Shown here: positions 1 through 7,661 of the stretch, in pieces
How the letters are laid out: every line of letters starts with the position of its first letter
How positions within the stretch are numbered: the stretch's first letter is position 1
Assembly: GCF_900544955.1 (NCBI RefSeq)
Contig: NZ_UQXD01000002.1
Coordinates: 1-64,000 of the forward strand
Direction of reading: 5' to 3'
DNA: 64,000 nucleotides
Origin: an uncultured Oscillibacter sp.
GTDB lineage: Bacteria > Bacillota > Clostridia > Oscillospirales > Oscillospiraceae
Made by a program: the position numbers and the translations under genes
Notes under the pieces: generated by a model
Told to the model about the DNA's origin: nothing
What the model saw: the letters and a program-made list of their open reading frames with translations, nothing else
The model's database searches: none

Positions 1-2
1 TG

Positions 3-107
3 CGGCCCTACCTGAAAAGCGAGCGGCAGGAGAAGATCGAACGGGCCCTTCAACTGGCCCGGCTCTTCCATCTGGGCCGGAAATTCCTGGCGGGATGGGA
101 GGGGTGA
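3..107 (+). CDS. C-terminal end of an unidentified protein (partial)
   Basis: An open frame enters from the left edge and stops at 105-107, giving the last 34 residues of a protein. The tail is basic and probably helical, rich in Lys, Arg and Leu, and includes RPYLKSERQEKIERAL. The stop lies three bases before the ATG of the collagen-like gene at 111, so the two are probably co-transcribed. I do not recognise the family from the tail alone. Confidence 0.6.
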   Translation, partial: RPYLKSERQEKIERALQLARLFHLGRKFLAGWEG

Positions 108-110
108 GGG

Positions 111-668
111 ATGTATAACCGCTATATCCGCAACGACAACGGCTCCTACACCCGCATCCCCGAGGAGGAGCGGCCCCCCGGCGGAACCAGAGGACCGGGC
201 AGTTCTGGCGGGCCGGGCGGCTCGGGCGGTTTCGGAGGCCCTGGCACTCCCCACAGCCCCGGCGGCCCCGGCGGTTCGAGCGCCCCCGGCAGCGCGGGAG
301 GCTCGGGCGGTTTCGGAGGCCAAGGCGGCGCCCAGGGTCCCGGAGGTTCGGGAGGCCAGGGCAGCACCCATGGCTTCGGAGGCTCAGGCGGGCCGGGCAA
401 TCCGGGAGGCCCCGGAAATTTCGGCGGCGCCGGAGGGCCGCCGCCCTTCGGCGGTGGGGAAAGGCCACCGGGGCCGGAACCACCCCCCAAGTCCGGCGGC
501 CCCTTTGCCGACGGCCTCACCGGCTTCCTCCGGCATTTCCTGGACCAGCTGCATTTGGACCACGTGGACACCGGGGACCTGCTGCTTTTGGGGCTGCTGT
601 TCTTCCTCTTCCGGGAGGAGGCCGACGAGGAGCTGCTGGTGGCCCTGGGACTGCTGCTGATTCTGTAG
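111..668 (+). CDS. Collagen-like Gly-rich protein with hydrophobic C-terminal tail
   Basis: A 185-residue protein in three parts. Residues 1-23 are polar. Residues about 24-125 are almost wholly Gly, Pro and Ser and read as G-X-Y triplets with occasional breaks; within them is a longer period of nine triplets (27 residues), copies starting GGSGGF near residues 36 and 63 and a shorter one at 90. Residues 126-185 are ordinary sequence ending in two hydrophobic stretches (LLLLGLLFFLF and LLVALGLLLIL) split by an acidic EEADEE patch. There is no signal peptide. The low-complexity part looks like bacterial collagen-like or spore-surface filament proteins, and the tail could be a membrane or assembly segment; function is unknown. 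The antisense frame at 146-748 is a shadow of the repeat. Confidence 0.75.
   Translation: MYNRYIRNDNGSYTRIPEEERPPGGTRGPGSSGGPGGSGGFGGPGTPHSPGGPGGSSAPGSAGGSGGFGGQGGAQGPGGSGGQGSTHGFGGSGGPGNPGGPGNFGGAGGPPPFGGGERPPGPEPPPKSGGPFADGLTGFLRHFLDQLHLDHVDTGDLLLLGLLFFLFREEADEELLVALGLLLIL
216..449 (+). repeat. In-frame 81-bp repeats coding nine G-X-Y triplets
   Basis: Three successive units begin near 216, 297 and 378, each opening with codons for GGSGG. The first two encode 27 residues and the third 24. Within each unit there is a 9-bp (three-codon) sub-period set by Gly codons. The array lies inside the collagen-like gene and could change length by slippage or unequal recombination. Confidence 0.7.
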
Positions 669-746
669 GCCCCTGGGGCCTGTCCCCGCCGCAGGGGGCT
701 TGTCCCGGCAGACGCCCCGGGTCCCTCCTCCCCGCTGCGCACATAC

Positions 747-778
747 AAAAAACGACCGCCTTCCGGCGGCCGTTTTCT
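747..778. terminator. Bidirectional terminator between convergent genes
   Basis: The stem CGACCGCC / GGCGGCCG (one mismatch) is flanked by an A-run on the left and a T-run on the right, so it can end the rightward collagen-like gene and the leftward gene at 792-1541. Confidence 0.7.
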
Positions 779-791
779 TATTCTCCGGCGG

Positions 792-1541
792 TCACGCCAC
801 CGCCAGCACCCGACCGTCCGGCAGGGTGAAATCCGCCTCGGTGGGGGCCGTCTGCTCCAGGGTCAGCGCCGCCATGCGGTACACCGCCTCCCCGTCCACC
901 AGCTTCTCCGCCGCCGTCAGCAGCCCCGTGTCCACGCTGACCCAATACCGCAGGGCGTAGCCCGCCTCGTCTGGCGCGGTCTCCACATAGATGCAGTTCA
1001 CGCCGGAGATGGTCCGGTAGTCCGCGGCGGCAATGGCATCCGCCGGCAGCTCCAAAATCTCCTCGTAGGTGGGGATCGCCTGCTCATCGTCGGCGGAGAT
1101 GTCCCCCGCCGGGACCTCATACACGGCGGTCTCGCTGTTGTACCAGATATAGGTGGTCTCCCCGTCGGTCACGGCGTGGCGGACCTGGCCGGAGACCTGG
1201 GTCCGGTCCGTCCGAGTCCAGCCGTTCAGCACCGCCACCGCCGTCTCCGTGGTACCGCTGCCGCCGCTCCAAATCTGCTCCACCGTCACCGTGCGGCGGT
1301 AGGCCGCCGGCCGCGCCAAGGTCTCAATGGCGGCCTGCACCGTCTCCGGCGCCACCGCCACCACCGTCAGCGCCCCGCCCTGCGGCAGGGTGTCCCCCGG
1401 GGTCTCCCCCTGGGCACCGCCGGCGGCGGGCAGCTGGATGCGGGCAGTGCGGTGCAGGGTGTTGCCCAGCATCAGCGCCACCACCACAACCGTGACGGCC
1501 ACAAAGGCCATGGTAATCCAGTTCCGCTTTCGCTCGTCCAA
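792..1541 (-). CDS. Membrane-anchored extracytoplasmic protein, unknown function
   Basis: A 249-residue protein with a short basic N-terminus, one membrane segment at about residues 10-26 and a large outside domain. The domain (from about residue 60) is rich in beta-type sequence with a repeating Thr/Val/Tyr pattern, including VEQIWSGGSG, AVTDGETTYIWYN and ISGVNCIYVETAPDE. The overall pattern recalls LolA/RseB-type outer domains, but I see no diagnostic motif. It is the last gene of the leftward trpS-tagO-wecB unit, 24 bases after wecB, which points to a job at the cell surface. Confidence 0.7.
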   Translation of the reverse strand: MDERKRNWITMAFVAVTVVVVALMLGNTLHRTARIQLPAAGGAQGETPGDTLPQGGALTVVAVAPETVQAAIETLARPAAYRRTVTVEQIWSGGSGTTETAVAVLNGWTRTDRTQVSGQVRHAVTDGETTYIWYNSETAVYEVPAGDISADDEQAIPTYEEILELPADAIAAADYRTISGVNCIYVETAPDEAGYALRYWVSVDTGLLTAAEKLVDGEAVYRMAALTLEQTAPTEADFTLPDGRVLAVA

Positions 1542-1565
1542 GGCCGTCCTCCTCCCTTGTCCGCC

Positions 1566-2711
1566 TCAGGCCCGGTAATCCTCCGGCCGCGGCCCCCGGC
1601 CAAAGTGCCAGAGAATGGCGTCCGCAATGCGGCGGCAGGCCCGGCCGTCGCCGTAGGGGTTCACCGCGTGGGCCATGCTCTGGTAGGCCCCGGCGTCGCA
1701 GATCAGCCGGGAGGCCATGGTGAAGATGTCGTCCTGCACCACGCCCGCCAGACGCACCGTCCCGGCCTCCACGGCCTCGGGCCGCTCCGTCTCCCGCCGC
1801 AGCACCAGCACGGGCTTGCCCAGGGCGGGGGCCTCCTCCTGGAGTCCGCCGGAGTCCGTCATCACCATGTAGCACCGGGCCATGAGGTTATGCATCTCAT
1901 CGGCGGGCAGCGGGTCGATGAGGTGGACCCGGGGCGCCCCCCGGAGATAGGTGTCCACCGCCTCCCGCACCACGGGGGAGAGGTGAACGGGATACACCAA
2001 CTCCACCTGGGGATAGGTCTCGGCGATCTGCCGCAGGGCCAGCAGGATGTGCCGCATGGGCTCGCCGTAGTTCTCCCGCCGGTGGCAGGTCACCAGGATG
2101 ATCTTCTTCTCCCCGTAGGGCAGGCGGTTCAGTTCCCCGTCCGCAAAGCGGTAGTCCGGGCGGACGGTGGTTTGCAGCGCGTCGATCACCGTGTTGCCGG
2201 TGACGAACAGCCCCTCCGTGATCCCCTCCCTCTGGAGGTTGCTCCGGTTGTTCTCTGTGGGGCAGAAATACAGATCTGCAATGGCGCTGACCAGCTTGCG
2301 GTTCATCTCCTCCGGAAAGGGGGAGTACTTGTCATAGGTCCGCAGCCCTGCCTCCACATGGCCCACCGGCACCTGGTGGTAAAAGGCGGACAGGGCCCCG
2401 GCAAAGGTGGTGGAGGTGTCCCCGTGGACCAGAATCATATCCGGTTTCAGGGCGTCGATGGCCCCGTCCATGCCGGTGAGGCACTTGCTGGTGATGGTGG
2501 AGAGGGTCTGCCGGGGGGTCATGATGTCCAAATCGTAGTCCGGCCGCACGCCGAAGACCTCCAGCACGCTGTCCAGCATCTGCCGGTGCTGGGCCGTGAC
2601 GCAGCAGAGGCTCTCCACCTCCGGCCGGGCGGCCAGCTCCCGCACCAGCGGGCACATCTTGATGGCCTCCGGCCGGGTGCCGAAGACGCTCATGATCCGA
2701 AGCTTGTCCAT
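1566..2711 (-). CDS. wecB: UDP-N-acetylglucosamine 2-epimerase (non-hydrolysing)
   Basis: The enzyme interconverts UDP-GlcNAc and UDP-ManNAc in the cytoplasm, supplying ManNAc for teichoic acid or other surface glycans. The 381-residue length is normal. Visible family motifs are FGTRPEAIKM near the N-terminus, HGDTSTTFAGA, GHVEAGLRT, the CHRREN stretch around residue 208 and SGGLQEEAPALGKP in the UDP-binding half, all in the order seen in WecB/MnaA. It starts one base after the tagO stop codon, so it is probably translationally coupled to tagO, the first lipid-linked step of the same pathway. Confidence 0.93.
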   Translation of the reverse strand: MDKLRIMSVFGTRPEAIKMCPLVRELAARPEVESLCCVTAQHRQMLDSVLEVFGVRPDYDLDIMTPRQTLSTITSKCLTGMDGAIDALKPDMILVHGDTSTTFAGALSAFYHQVPVGHVEAGLRTYDKYSPFPEEMNRKLVSAIADLYFCPTENNRSNLQREGITEGLFVTGNTVIDALQTTVRPDYRFADGELNRLPYGEKKIILVTCHRRENYGEPMRHILLALRQIAETYPQVELVYPVHLSPVVREAVDTYLRGAPRVHLIDPLPADEMHNLMARCYMVMTDSGGLQEEAPALGKPVLVLRRETERPEAVEAGTVRLAGVVQDDIFTMASRLICDAGAYQSMAHAVNPYGDGRACRRIADAILWHFGRGPRPEDYRA

Positions 2712-2712
2712 G

Positions 2713-3849
2713 TTACGGTTCCTCGTCTTTCTTCTCGTCCGGATGGCGGTGGTCCTTCAACTCCTCCAGCTCCTCGTGGAGCTCTTCCCGCAGCTCCTCC
2801 TTGACCTCCTTGGGAAACACCACCCGGGCGGCCACCACCGCCACGATGCACAGCGCGGCGAACAGCAGCATGGCCTTCTGCTCCCCGCCGGTGGTGAGCA
2901 CCACGGCGGAGAGGCCCAGGATGGCGGAGATGACATACAGCGTGGCCACCGCCTGCTTCTGGTTCAATCCCATGTCGATCAGCCGGTGGTGGATATGGCT
3001 CCGGTCGGCGTGCATGGGGCTCTGGCCGTGGGCGATGCGGCGGATGAAGGCGAAGGCCGTGTCGAAAATCGGCAGGCCCAGAATCAAGAAGGGCACCACG
3101 AAGGAGATCACCGCGTAGTACTTGAACAGGCCCTGGATGGACATGGTGGCCAGGATATAGCCCAGGAAGGTGGCGCCGGTGTCCCCCATGAACATCTTGG
3201 CGGGATTGGTGTTGTAGGGCATGAAGCCCACGCTGGCCCCCACCAGGGCCGCCAGCACCACCGCCACCGGCCACTGGTCGCTGGCCAGGGCGATAACCAG
3301 CATGGTGGTGGCGGAGATGGCGGAGACGCCGTTGGCCAGGCCGTCCAGCCCGTCGATGAGGTTCACGGCGTTGGTGATGGCCACGATCCAAAGCACGGTG
3401 ACGGGGACGGAGAGCCCGCCCAGCACCCAGTAGAGGTTGTCCGAGAAGATGTTGGGGTTGGAAAAGGCCAGGATCGTCACACCGTTCAGGGCGGGGAACA
3501 GGGCCGCCCCGATCTGCACCACGAATTTGAGCATGGCGGGCAGGGCCATGATGTCGTCCACCACGCCCAGCACCACGATGATGACGGCGCCCAGCAGTAT
3601 GCTCTGCATCTGGGCGTTGCCCCGGATATCGACGAACAGCAGGATGCTGACCATGAAGCCGATGAAGATGGCCAGGCCCCCCAGCCGGGGGATGGGCACC
3701 TTGTGCATCCGGCGGGCGTCCTTGGGCACGTCGATGGCGCCCACCTTGTAGGCAAAGGTCTTCACCACCGGCGTCATCAGAAAGCTGACCACCAGTGCCA
3801 CCAGCAGCGCCAGCACCACATAGGCGATCAGTCGGTTTTGAAATGGCAT
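2713..3849 (-). CDS. tagO: Undecaprenyl-phosphate GlcNAc-1-phosphate transferase (MraY/WecA family)
   Basis: An integral membrane enzyme that moves GlcNAc-1-P from UDP-GlcNAc to undecaprenyl phosphate, the first step of wall teichoic acid or similar polymers. The 378-residue chain has about ten membrane segments and the family's loop motifs: DDIMALPAM, NAVNLIDGLDGLANG with its Asp pair, FMGDTGATFLGY and HADRSHIHHRL. The HIHHR-type motif places it with WecA/TagO rather than MraY. The last 35 residues are an unusual highly charged Glu/Lys/Asp tail. The start has a GGAGG ribosome site 5 bases upstream. It lies 12 bases after trpS and directly before wecB. Confidence 0.92.
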   Translation of the reverse strand: MPFQNRLIAYVVLALLVALVVSFLMTPVVKTFAYKVGAIDVPKDARRMHKVPIPRLGGLAIFIGFMVSILLFVDIRGNAQMQSILLGAVIIVVLGVVDDIMALPAMLKFVVQIGAALFPALNGVTILAFSNPNIFSDNLYWVLGGLSVPVTVLWIVAITNAVNLIDGLDGLANGVSAISATTMLVIALASDQWPVAVVLAALVGASVGFMPYNTNPAKMFMGDTGATFLGYILATMSIQGLFKYYAVISFVVPFLILGLPIFDTAFAFIRRIAHGQSPMHADRSHIHHRLIDMGLNQKQAVATLYVISAILGLSAVVLTTGGEQKAMLLFAALCIVAVVAARVVFPKEVKEELREELHEELEELKDHRHPDEKKDEEP

Positions 3850-3861
3850 GTCATTCCTCCG

Positions 3862-4869
3862 TCAGCGCGCCAAAAAGCCCACTTTTTTATAGACCTTCCC
3901 CACGGTGCGGTTGGCCACATACGCCGCCTTCTCCGCACCGGCGCGGTACACGCTCTCCAAATAGGCCTTGTCCGCCAGCAGCCGCTCCGACTCCTCCCGG
4001 ATGGGGCGCAGCAGCTCCACCACGGCCTCGCCCACGTCCTTCTTGAAGTCGCCGTAGCCCCGGCCCGCAAACTCCCCCTCGATCTCCGAAAAGGTGCGGC
4101 CGGTGGCCACGGAGTAAATCTGCATCAGGTTGGACACGCCGGGCTTGTTCGCCGGGTCGAAGCGGACGCAGGCCTCGGAGTCCGTCACCGCCTTTTTGAA
4201 CTTGCGCAGGATGTCCTCCGGCTTCTCCAGCATGTAGACGCAGCCGTTCTGGTCCTTGTCGGACTTGGACATCTTGCTCTCCGGGGTGGTCAGGCTCATC
4301 ACCCGGGCCCCCACCTGGGGGATGTAGGGCTCCGGAATTTTGAAGACGTCGCCGTACAGTCCGTTGAAGCGGCTGGCGATGTCCCTGCAGATCTCCACGT
4401 GCTGCTTCTGGTCGCCGCCCACCGGCACCAGGTCCGCCTGGTAGAGCAGGATGTCGGCGGCCATCAGGGCGGGATAGGTGAACAGCCCCGCGTTGATGTT
4501 GTCCGCGTTCTTGGCGGACTTGTCCTTGAACTGGGTCATGCGGGACAGCTCGCCGAACATGGTGTAGCAGTTCAGCACCCAGGCCAGCTGGGCGTGGGCG
4601 GGGACGTGGGACTGGACAAACAGCACGTTTTTCTCCGGGTCCAGGCCGCTGGCGATATAGGCCGCCAACTGGGTCAGGGTATGGCGGCGCAGGTCCGCGG
4701 GCACCTGGCGCACGGTGATGGTGTGCATGTCCGCCAGCATATAGTAGCAGTCGTATTCATCGGCCAGAGCCGCCCAGTTCTTGATGGCGCCCAGGTAGGA
4801 GCCCAGGGTCAGGTCGCCGGAGGGCTGGATGCCGCTTAAAATCCGCTTTTTCTGTACTTCATTTTCCAT
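3862..4869 (-). CDS. trpS: Tryptophanyl-tRNA synthetase
   Basis: This enzyme charges tRNA-Trp. The 335-residue chain has class I signatures: GIQPSGDLTLGSYLGA (HIGH-like) at the N-terminus and SKMSKSDKD (KMSKS) in the second half. I chose the ATG at 4869 because GAGGTG lies 7 bases upstream and the family normally begins close to the GIQPSG motif; the frame extends 15 codons further upstream without conserved sequence. It heads the leftward unit trpS-tagO-wecB-hypothetical. The leader from the predicted promoter is only about 60 nt, too short for a T-box. Confidence 0.95.
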   Translation of the reverse strand: MENEVQKKRILSGIQPSGDLTLGSYLGAIKNWAALADEYDCYYMLADMHTITVRQVPADLRRHTLTQLAAYIASGLDPEKNVLFVQSHVPAHAQLAWVLNCYTMFGELSRMTQFKDKSAKNADNINAGLFTYPALMAADILLYQADLVPVGGDQKQHVEICRDIASRFNGLYGDVFKIPEPYIPQVGARVMSLTTPESKMSKSDKDQNGCVYMLEKPEDILRKFKKAVTDSEACVRFDPANKPGVSNLMQIYSVATGRTFSEIEGEFAGRGYGDFKKDVGEAVVELLRPIREESERLLADKAYLESVYRAGAEKAAYVANRTVGKVYKKVGFLAR

Positions 4870-4934
4870 GATTCGCACCTCAAACTTCCATGCCGTCCGG
4901 AGCGCGCGGCGCAAGACGGCAATTTAACTTTTTT

Positions 4935-4963
4935 ATTGTAGCATGCCCCGCCGGAAAGTGCAA
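4935..4963 (-). promoter_or_regulatory. Sigma-A promoter of the trpS unit
   Basis: On the minus strand TTGCAC and TACAAT are separated by 17 bases, about 65 bases upstream of the trpS start. Confidence 0.65.
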
Positions 4964-5027
4964 TCCCGGCGGCGGAAAAGCGCCGTCTGCCCGGCGAAGG
5001 GGCCGCATCCCCATGTCTCCGCGCCGC

Positions 5028-5052
5028 CCCGGGGCCGGACCCCGGCCCCGGG
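5028..5052 (-). terminator. GC-rich hairpin after the small membrane gene
   Basis: A perfect 11-bp stem (CCCGGGGCCGG / CCGGCCCCGGG) with a 3-base loop lies just downstream of the stop at 5060. There is no U-run, so termination is only likely. Confidence 0.4.
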
Positions 5053-5059
5053 ATACGCC

Positions 5060-5371
5060 TCACCGGTCCTTCAAGAGCTCCATCACCAGGGAGATCAGGC
5101 AGGCCACGCTGGCGGCCCAGAACAGGCCGAACAGCCCCATCCCCGCGGAGGCGGAGACGGAGGGAATCACCGACTCCACCTCCATCCGGGTGGGAAACGC
5201 GCTGCGGAACAGGAAGAAAAACGCCACCAGCATGGTGGCGGCGTGGGCCATCAGCCGGGAAAAGGCCCGGGGCCGCTGGGCCAGCATCCGCTTGCCACAC
5301 AGCACCTCCGCCACCGTTACCGCCACAACCCCCAGCAGCATCAGGGGGAACACCTCTGCCTCCATCGACAT
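5060..5371 (-). CDS. Small membrane protein, unknown function
   Basis: A 103-residue protein with three predicted membrane segments (about residues 6-24, 39-57 and 76-96) and a Lys/Arg-rich loop between the first two. I chose the ATG at 5371 because GAGGAGG lies 8 bases upstream; the frame extends 26 codons further but without a ribosome site. It is transcribed away from gltX, with back-to-back promoters between them. A GC-rich hairpin (5028-5052) lies just past its stop. I do not recognise the family. Confidence 0.6.
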   Translation of the reverse strand: MSMEAEVFPLMLLGVVAVTVAEVLCGKRMLAQRPRAFSRLMAHAATMLVAFFFLFRSAFPTRMEVESVIPSVSASAGMGLFGLFWAASVACLISLVMELLKDR

Positions 5372-5404
5372 CCAATCGGCCTCCTCATAAGTGGTTTGGT
5401 CTCC

Positions 5405-5434
5405 AGCATACCACATCCCCGGGAGAAACCGCAA
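5405..5434 (-). promoter_or_regulatory. Possible promoter of the small membrane gene
   Basis: On the minus strand TTGCGG and TATGCT are 18 bases apart, about 35 bases upstream of the start at 5371. Confidence 0.4.
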
Positions 5435-5442
5435 GTCCGGCC

Positions 5443-5471
5443 TTGACAATCCCCGGCGGAAAAGCGATAAT
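5443..5471 (+). promoter_or_regulatory. Sigma-A promoter of gltX
   Basis: A consensus TTGACA is followed after 17 bases by GATAAT. The ATG of gltX is 45 bases downstream. The divergent promoter for the small membrane gene ends 8 bases to the left. Confidence 0.7.
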
Positions 5472-5515
5472 GTAACCTGTTATATTGTGTAAAATTCCGG
5501 CATGGAGGTATCTGC

Positions 5516-7000
5516 ATGGCACTCGATCAAACACTCTTCGCGGAAATGGAAGCCCGCATTCCCAAGGGGAAGGTCCGCACCCGGTTCGCCCCCTCCCCCA
5601 CCGGCTACATGCACGTGGGGAACCTGCGCACCGCGCTGTACACCTGGCTCATTGCCCGCCACGCGGGGGGCACGTTCATCCTGCGCATCGAGGACACGGA
5701 CCAGGGCCGCCTGGTGGAGGGCGCCACCGACGTCATCTACCGCACCCTGGCGGAGTGCGGACTGCACCACGACGAGGGCCCCGACGTGGGCGGTCCCGTG
5801 GGCCCCTATATCCAGTCCCAGCGCCGGGACCTCTACGGTAAATACGCCCAGCTTCTGGTGGAGAAGGGCGCCGCCTACTACTGCTTCTGCGAGAAAACGG
5901 AGGCGGAGGAGACCGGCTTTGACCGGGCCGCCGACCCCTGCCGCGACCTCTCGCCGGGGGAGGTCCAGGCCGCCCTGGCCGCTGGCAAGCCCTACGTCAT
6001 CCGCCAGCGGATTCCCCAGGAGGGCACCACCACCTTCCACGACGCCACCTTCGGGGACATCACCGTGGAAAACAAAACCCTGGACGACCAGGTGCTGCTC
6101 AAGCGGGACGGCCTGCCCACCTACAACTTCGCCAACGTGGTGGACGACCACCTCATGGGCATCACCCACGTGGTCCGGGGCAGCGAGTACCTCTCCTCCG
6201 CCCCCAAGTACGACCTGCTGTACCGGGCCTTCGGCTGGGACATTCCCACCTACGTCCACTGCTCCCCCGTCATGCGGGACCAGCACAACAAGATGAGCAA
6301 GCGCCACGGCGACCCCTCCTACGAGGACCTGACCGCCCAGGGCTACCTGACCGACGCCGTGCTGAACTACGTGGCCCTGCTGGGCTGGGCCCCCAAGGGG
6401 GAGCGGAGCGAGCAGGAGATCTTCTCCCTGGCGGAGCTGGTGGAGGCCTTCGACATCGCGGGCATCTCCAAGTCCCCCGCCATCTTCGACCTGGCCAAGC
6501 TGGACTACTTCAACGCCACCTACCTGCGGGCGCTGCCGGCGGCGGAGTTCGCCCGGGTGGCGGAGCCCTATATCCGCCAGAGCGTGAAGAACCCCGCCAT
6601 CGACACCGCCGCCGTGGCCGCCCTGCTCCAGGCCCGGTGCGAAAAGCTGGCGGAGATTCCGGAGAAGGTGGACTTTTTTGACCAGCTGCCGGAATATGAT
6701 ACAGCGTTCTTCACCAACAAAAAGTCCAAGACCGACGCCGCCATCTCCCTGCGGATGCTGGAGGCCGCCGTTCCCGCCCTGGAGGCCCTGCCGGAGTGGA
6801 CGCTGGACGCCGTGCACGACGCCCTCATCGGCCTGGCCGCCGCCCTGGAGGTGAAGAACGCCACGCTGATGTGGCCCGTGCGCATCGCGGCGGCGGGCAA
6901 GCTGGTGACCCCCGGCGGCGCCGTGGAGCTGTGCCACATTCTGGGCCGGGAGGAAACCCTCCGCCGCCTGCGCCTGGGGCTGGAGAAGCTGCGGGCATGA
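5516..7000 (+). CDS. gltX: Glutamyl-tRNA synthetase
   Basis: This enzyme attaches glutamate to tRNA-Glu and, in many Firmicutes, tRNA-Gln. The 494 residues carry PSPTGYMHVGN (HIGH region, about residues 26-36), DTDQ in the catalytic core and NKMSKRHGD (KMSKS region, about residue 258), then a helical anticodon-binding half. GGAGGT lies 8 bases upstream of the ATG. The stop overlaps the start of the SpoIIM-like gene as ATGA, so the two are translationally coupled. No glnS is seen here, so a non-discriminating enzyme is possible but not decidable from the window. Confidence 0.96.
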   Translation: MALDQTLFAEMEARIPKGKVRTRFAPSPTGYMHVGNLRTALYTWLIARHAGGTFILRIEDTDQGRLVEGATDVIYRTLAECGLHHDEGPDVGGPVGPYIQSQRRDLYGKYAQLLVEKGAAYYCFCEKTEAEETGFDRAADPCRDLSPGEVQAALAAGKPYVIRQRIPQEGTTTFHDATFGDITVENKTLDDQVLLKRDGLPTYNFANVVDDHLMGITHVVRGSEYLSSAPKYDLLYRAFGWDIPTYVHCSPVMRDQHNKMSKRHGDPSYEDLTAQGYLTDAVLNYVALLGWAPKGERSEQEIFSLAELVEAFDIAGISKSPAIFDLAKLDYFNATYLRALPAAEFARVAEPYIRQSVKNPAIDTAAVAALLQARCEKLAEIPEKVDFFDQLPEYDTAFFTNKKSKTDAAISLRMLEAAVPALEALPEWTLDAVHDALIGLAAALEVKNATLMWPVRIAAAGKLVTPGGAVELCHILGREETLRRLRLGLEKLRA

Positions 7001-7623
7001 GAGAGCTCCTCCGGCAGCGGTACGGCGGCCTCCTCTCCGCCTGGCGGGCGGGCCTGTCCGCGGAGACGGGGCGGGCCGCCGCTGCCTTTTCGCTGCTGGT
7101 GCTGGGATTCTTCGCCGCCTGCCTCCTCCTGCCGGACCTGCGGGAGACGCTGGTGGCGCTGATTCTGGGCACCCTGAGCGGCCTTCCCGCCGCCGGGGAG
7201 GACGGCACCCTCTCCGCCCTGGCCCTCTTCCTCAACAACCTCCAGGCCTGCGCCTTCATCCTGCTCTACGGCCTGGTGCCCTTCCTGCGCCTGCCCGCCA
7301 TGACCCTGGGGCTCAACGCCATGATGCTGGGGGGCCTGGCGGCCTGGTACGCCGCCCAGGGCGTCTCCCCCCTGGTGTACCTGGCCCTGATCCTGCCCCA
7401 CGGCGTCTTTGAGCTGCCGGCCCTGGTCATCGCCCTGGGCACGGGGCTGTACATCTGCCGCCAGACCACGGGCCTGTGCCGGGGGCGGGAGGGGGCCCTG
7501 CCCCTCCCCCTCTGCCTGCTGCTGATGAGCCGGGTGCTGCTGCTGGTGCTGGTGCCGCTGCTGACGGCCGCCGCCCTCATCGAGGCCTACGTGACGCCCA
7601 TGGTGGCCTCCCTGTTTTTCTGA
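6997..7623 (+). CDS. SpoIIM/DUF95-family membrane protein
   Basis: A 208-residue membrane protein with about five to six segments. The hallmark family motifs are NNLQACAFILLYGLVPF near the middle and LPHGVFELPALVIA about 60 residues later. In Bacillus the related SpoIIM joins SpoIID and SpoIIP in peptidoglycan remodelling during engulfment; many paralogues exist outside sporulation. The ATG overlaps the gltX stop (ATGA), so translation depends on gltX, an unusual partner for a sporulation protein. It may therefore be a housekeeping paralogue. Confidence 0.8.
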   Translation: MRELLRQRYGGLLSAWRAGLSAETGRAAAAFSLLVLGFFAACLLLPDLRETLVALILGTLSGLPAAGEDGTLSALALFLNNLQACAFILLYGLVPFLRLPAMTLGLNAMMLGGLAAWYAAQGVSPLVYLALILPHGVFELPALVIALGTGLYICRQTTGLCRGREGALPLPLCLLLMSRVLLLVLVPLLTAAALIEAYVTPMVASLFF

Positions 7624-7661
7624 CGCCCCAAATTCACTGATAAAGGACTGGATTCTTTCAT

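Noticed and set aside
4870..5059. T-box leader ahead of trpS
   Set aside because: The leader from the predicted promoter to the ATG is only about 60 nt, and no T-box sequence or antiterminator fold is seen.
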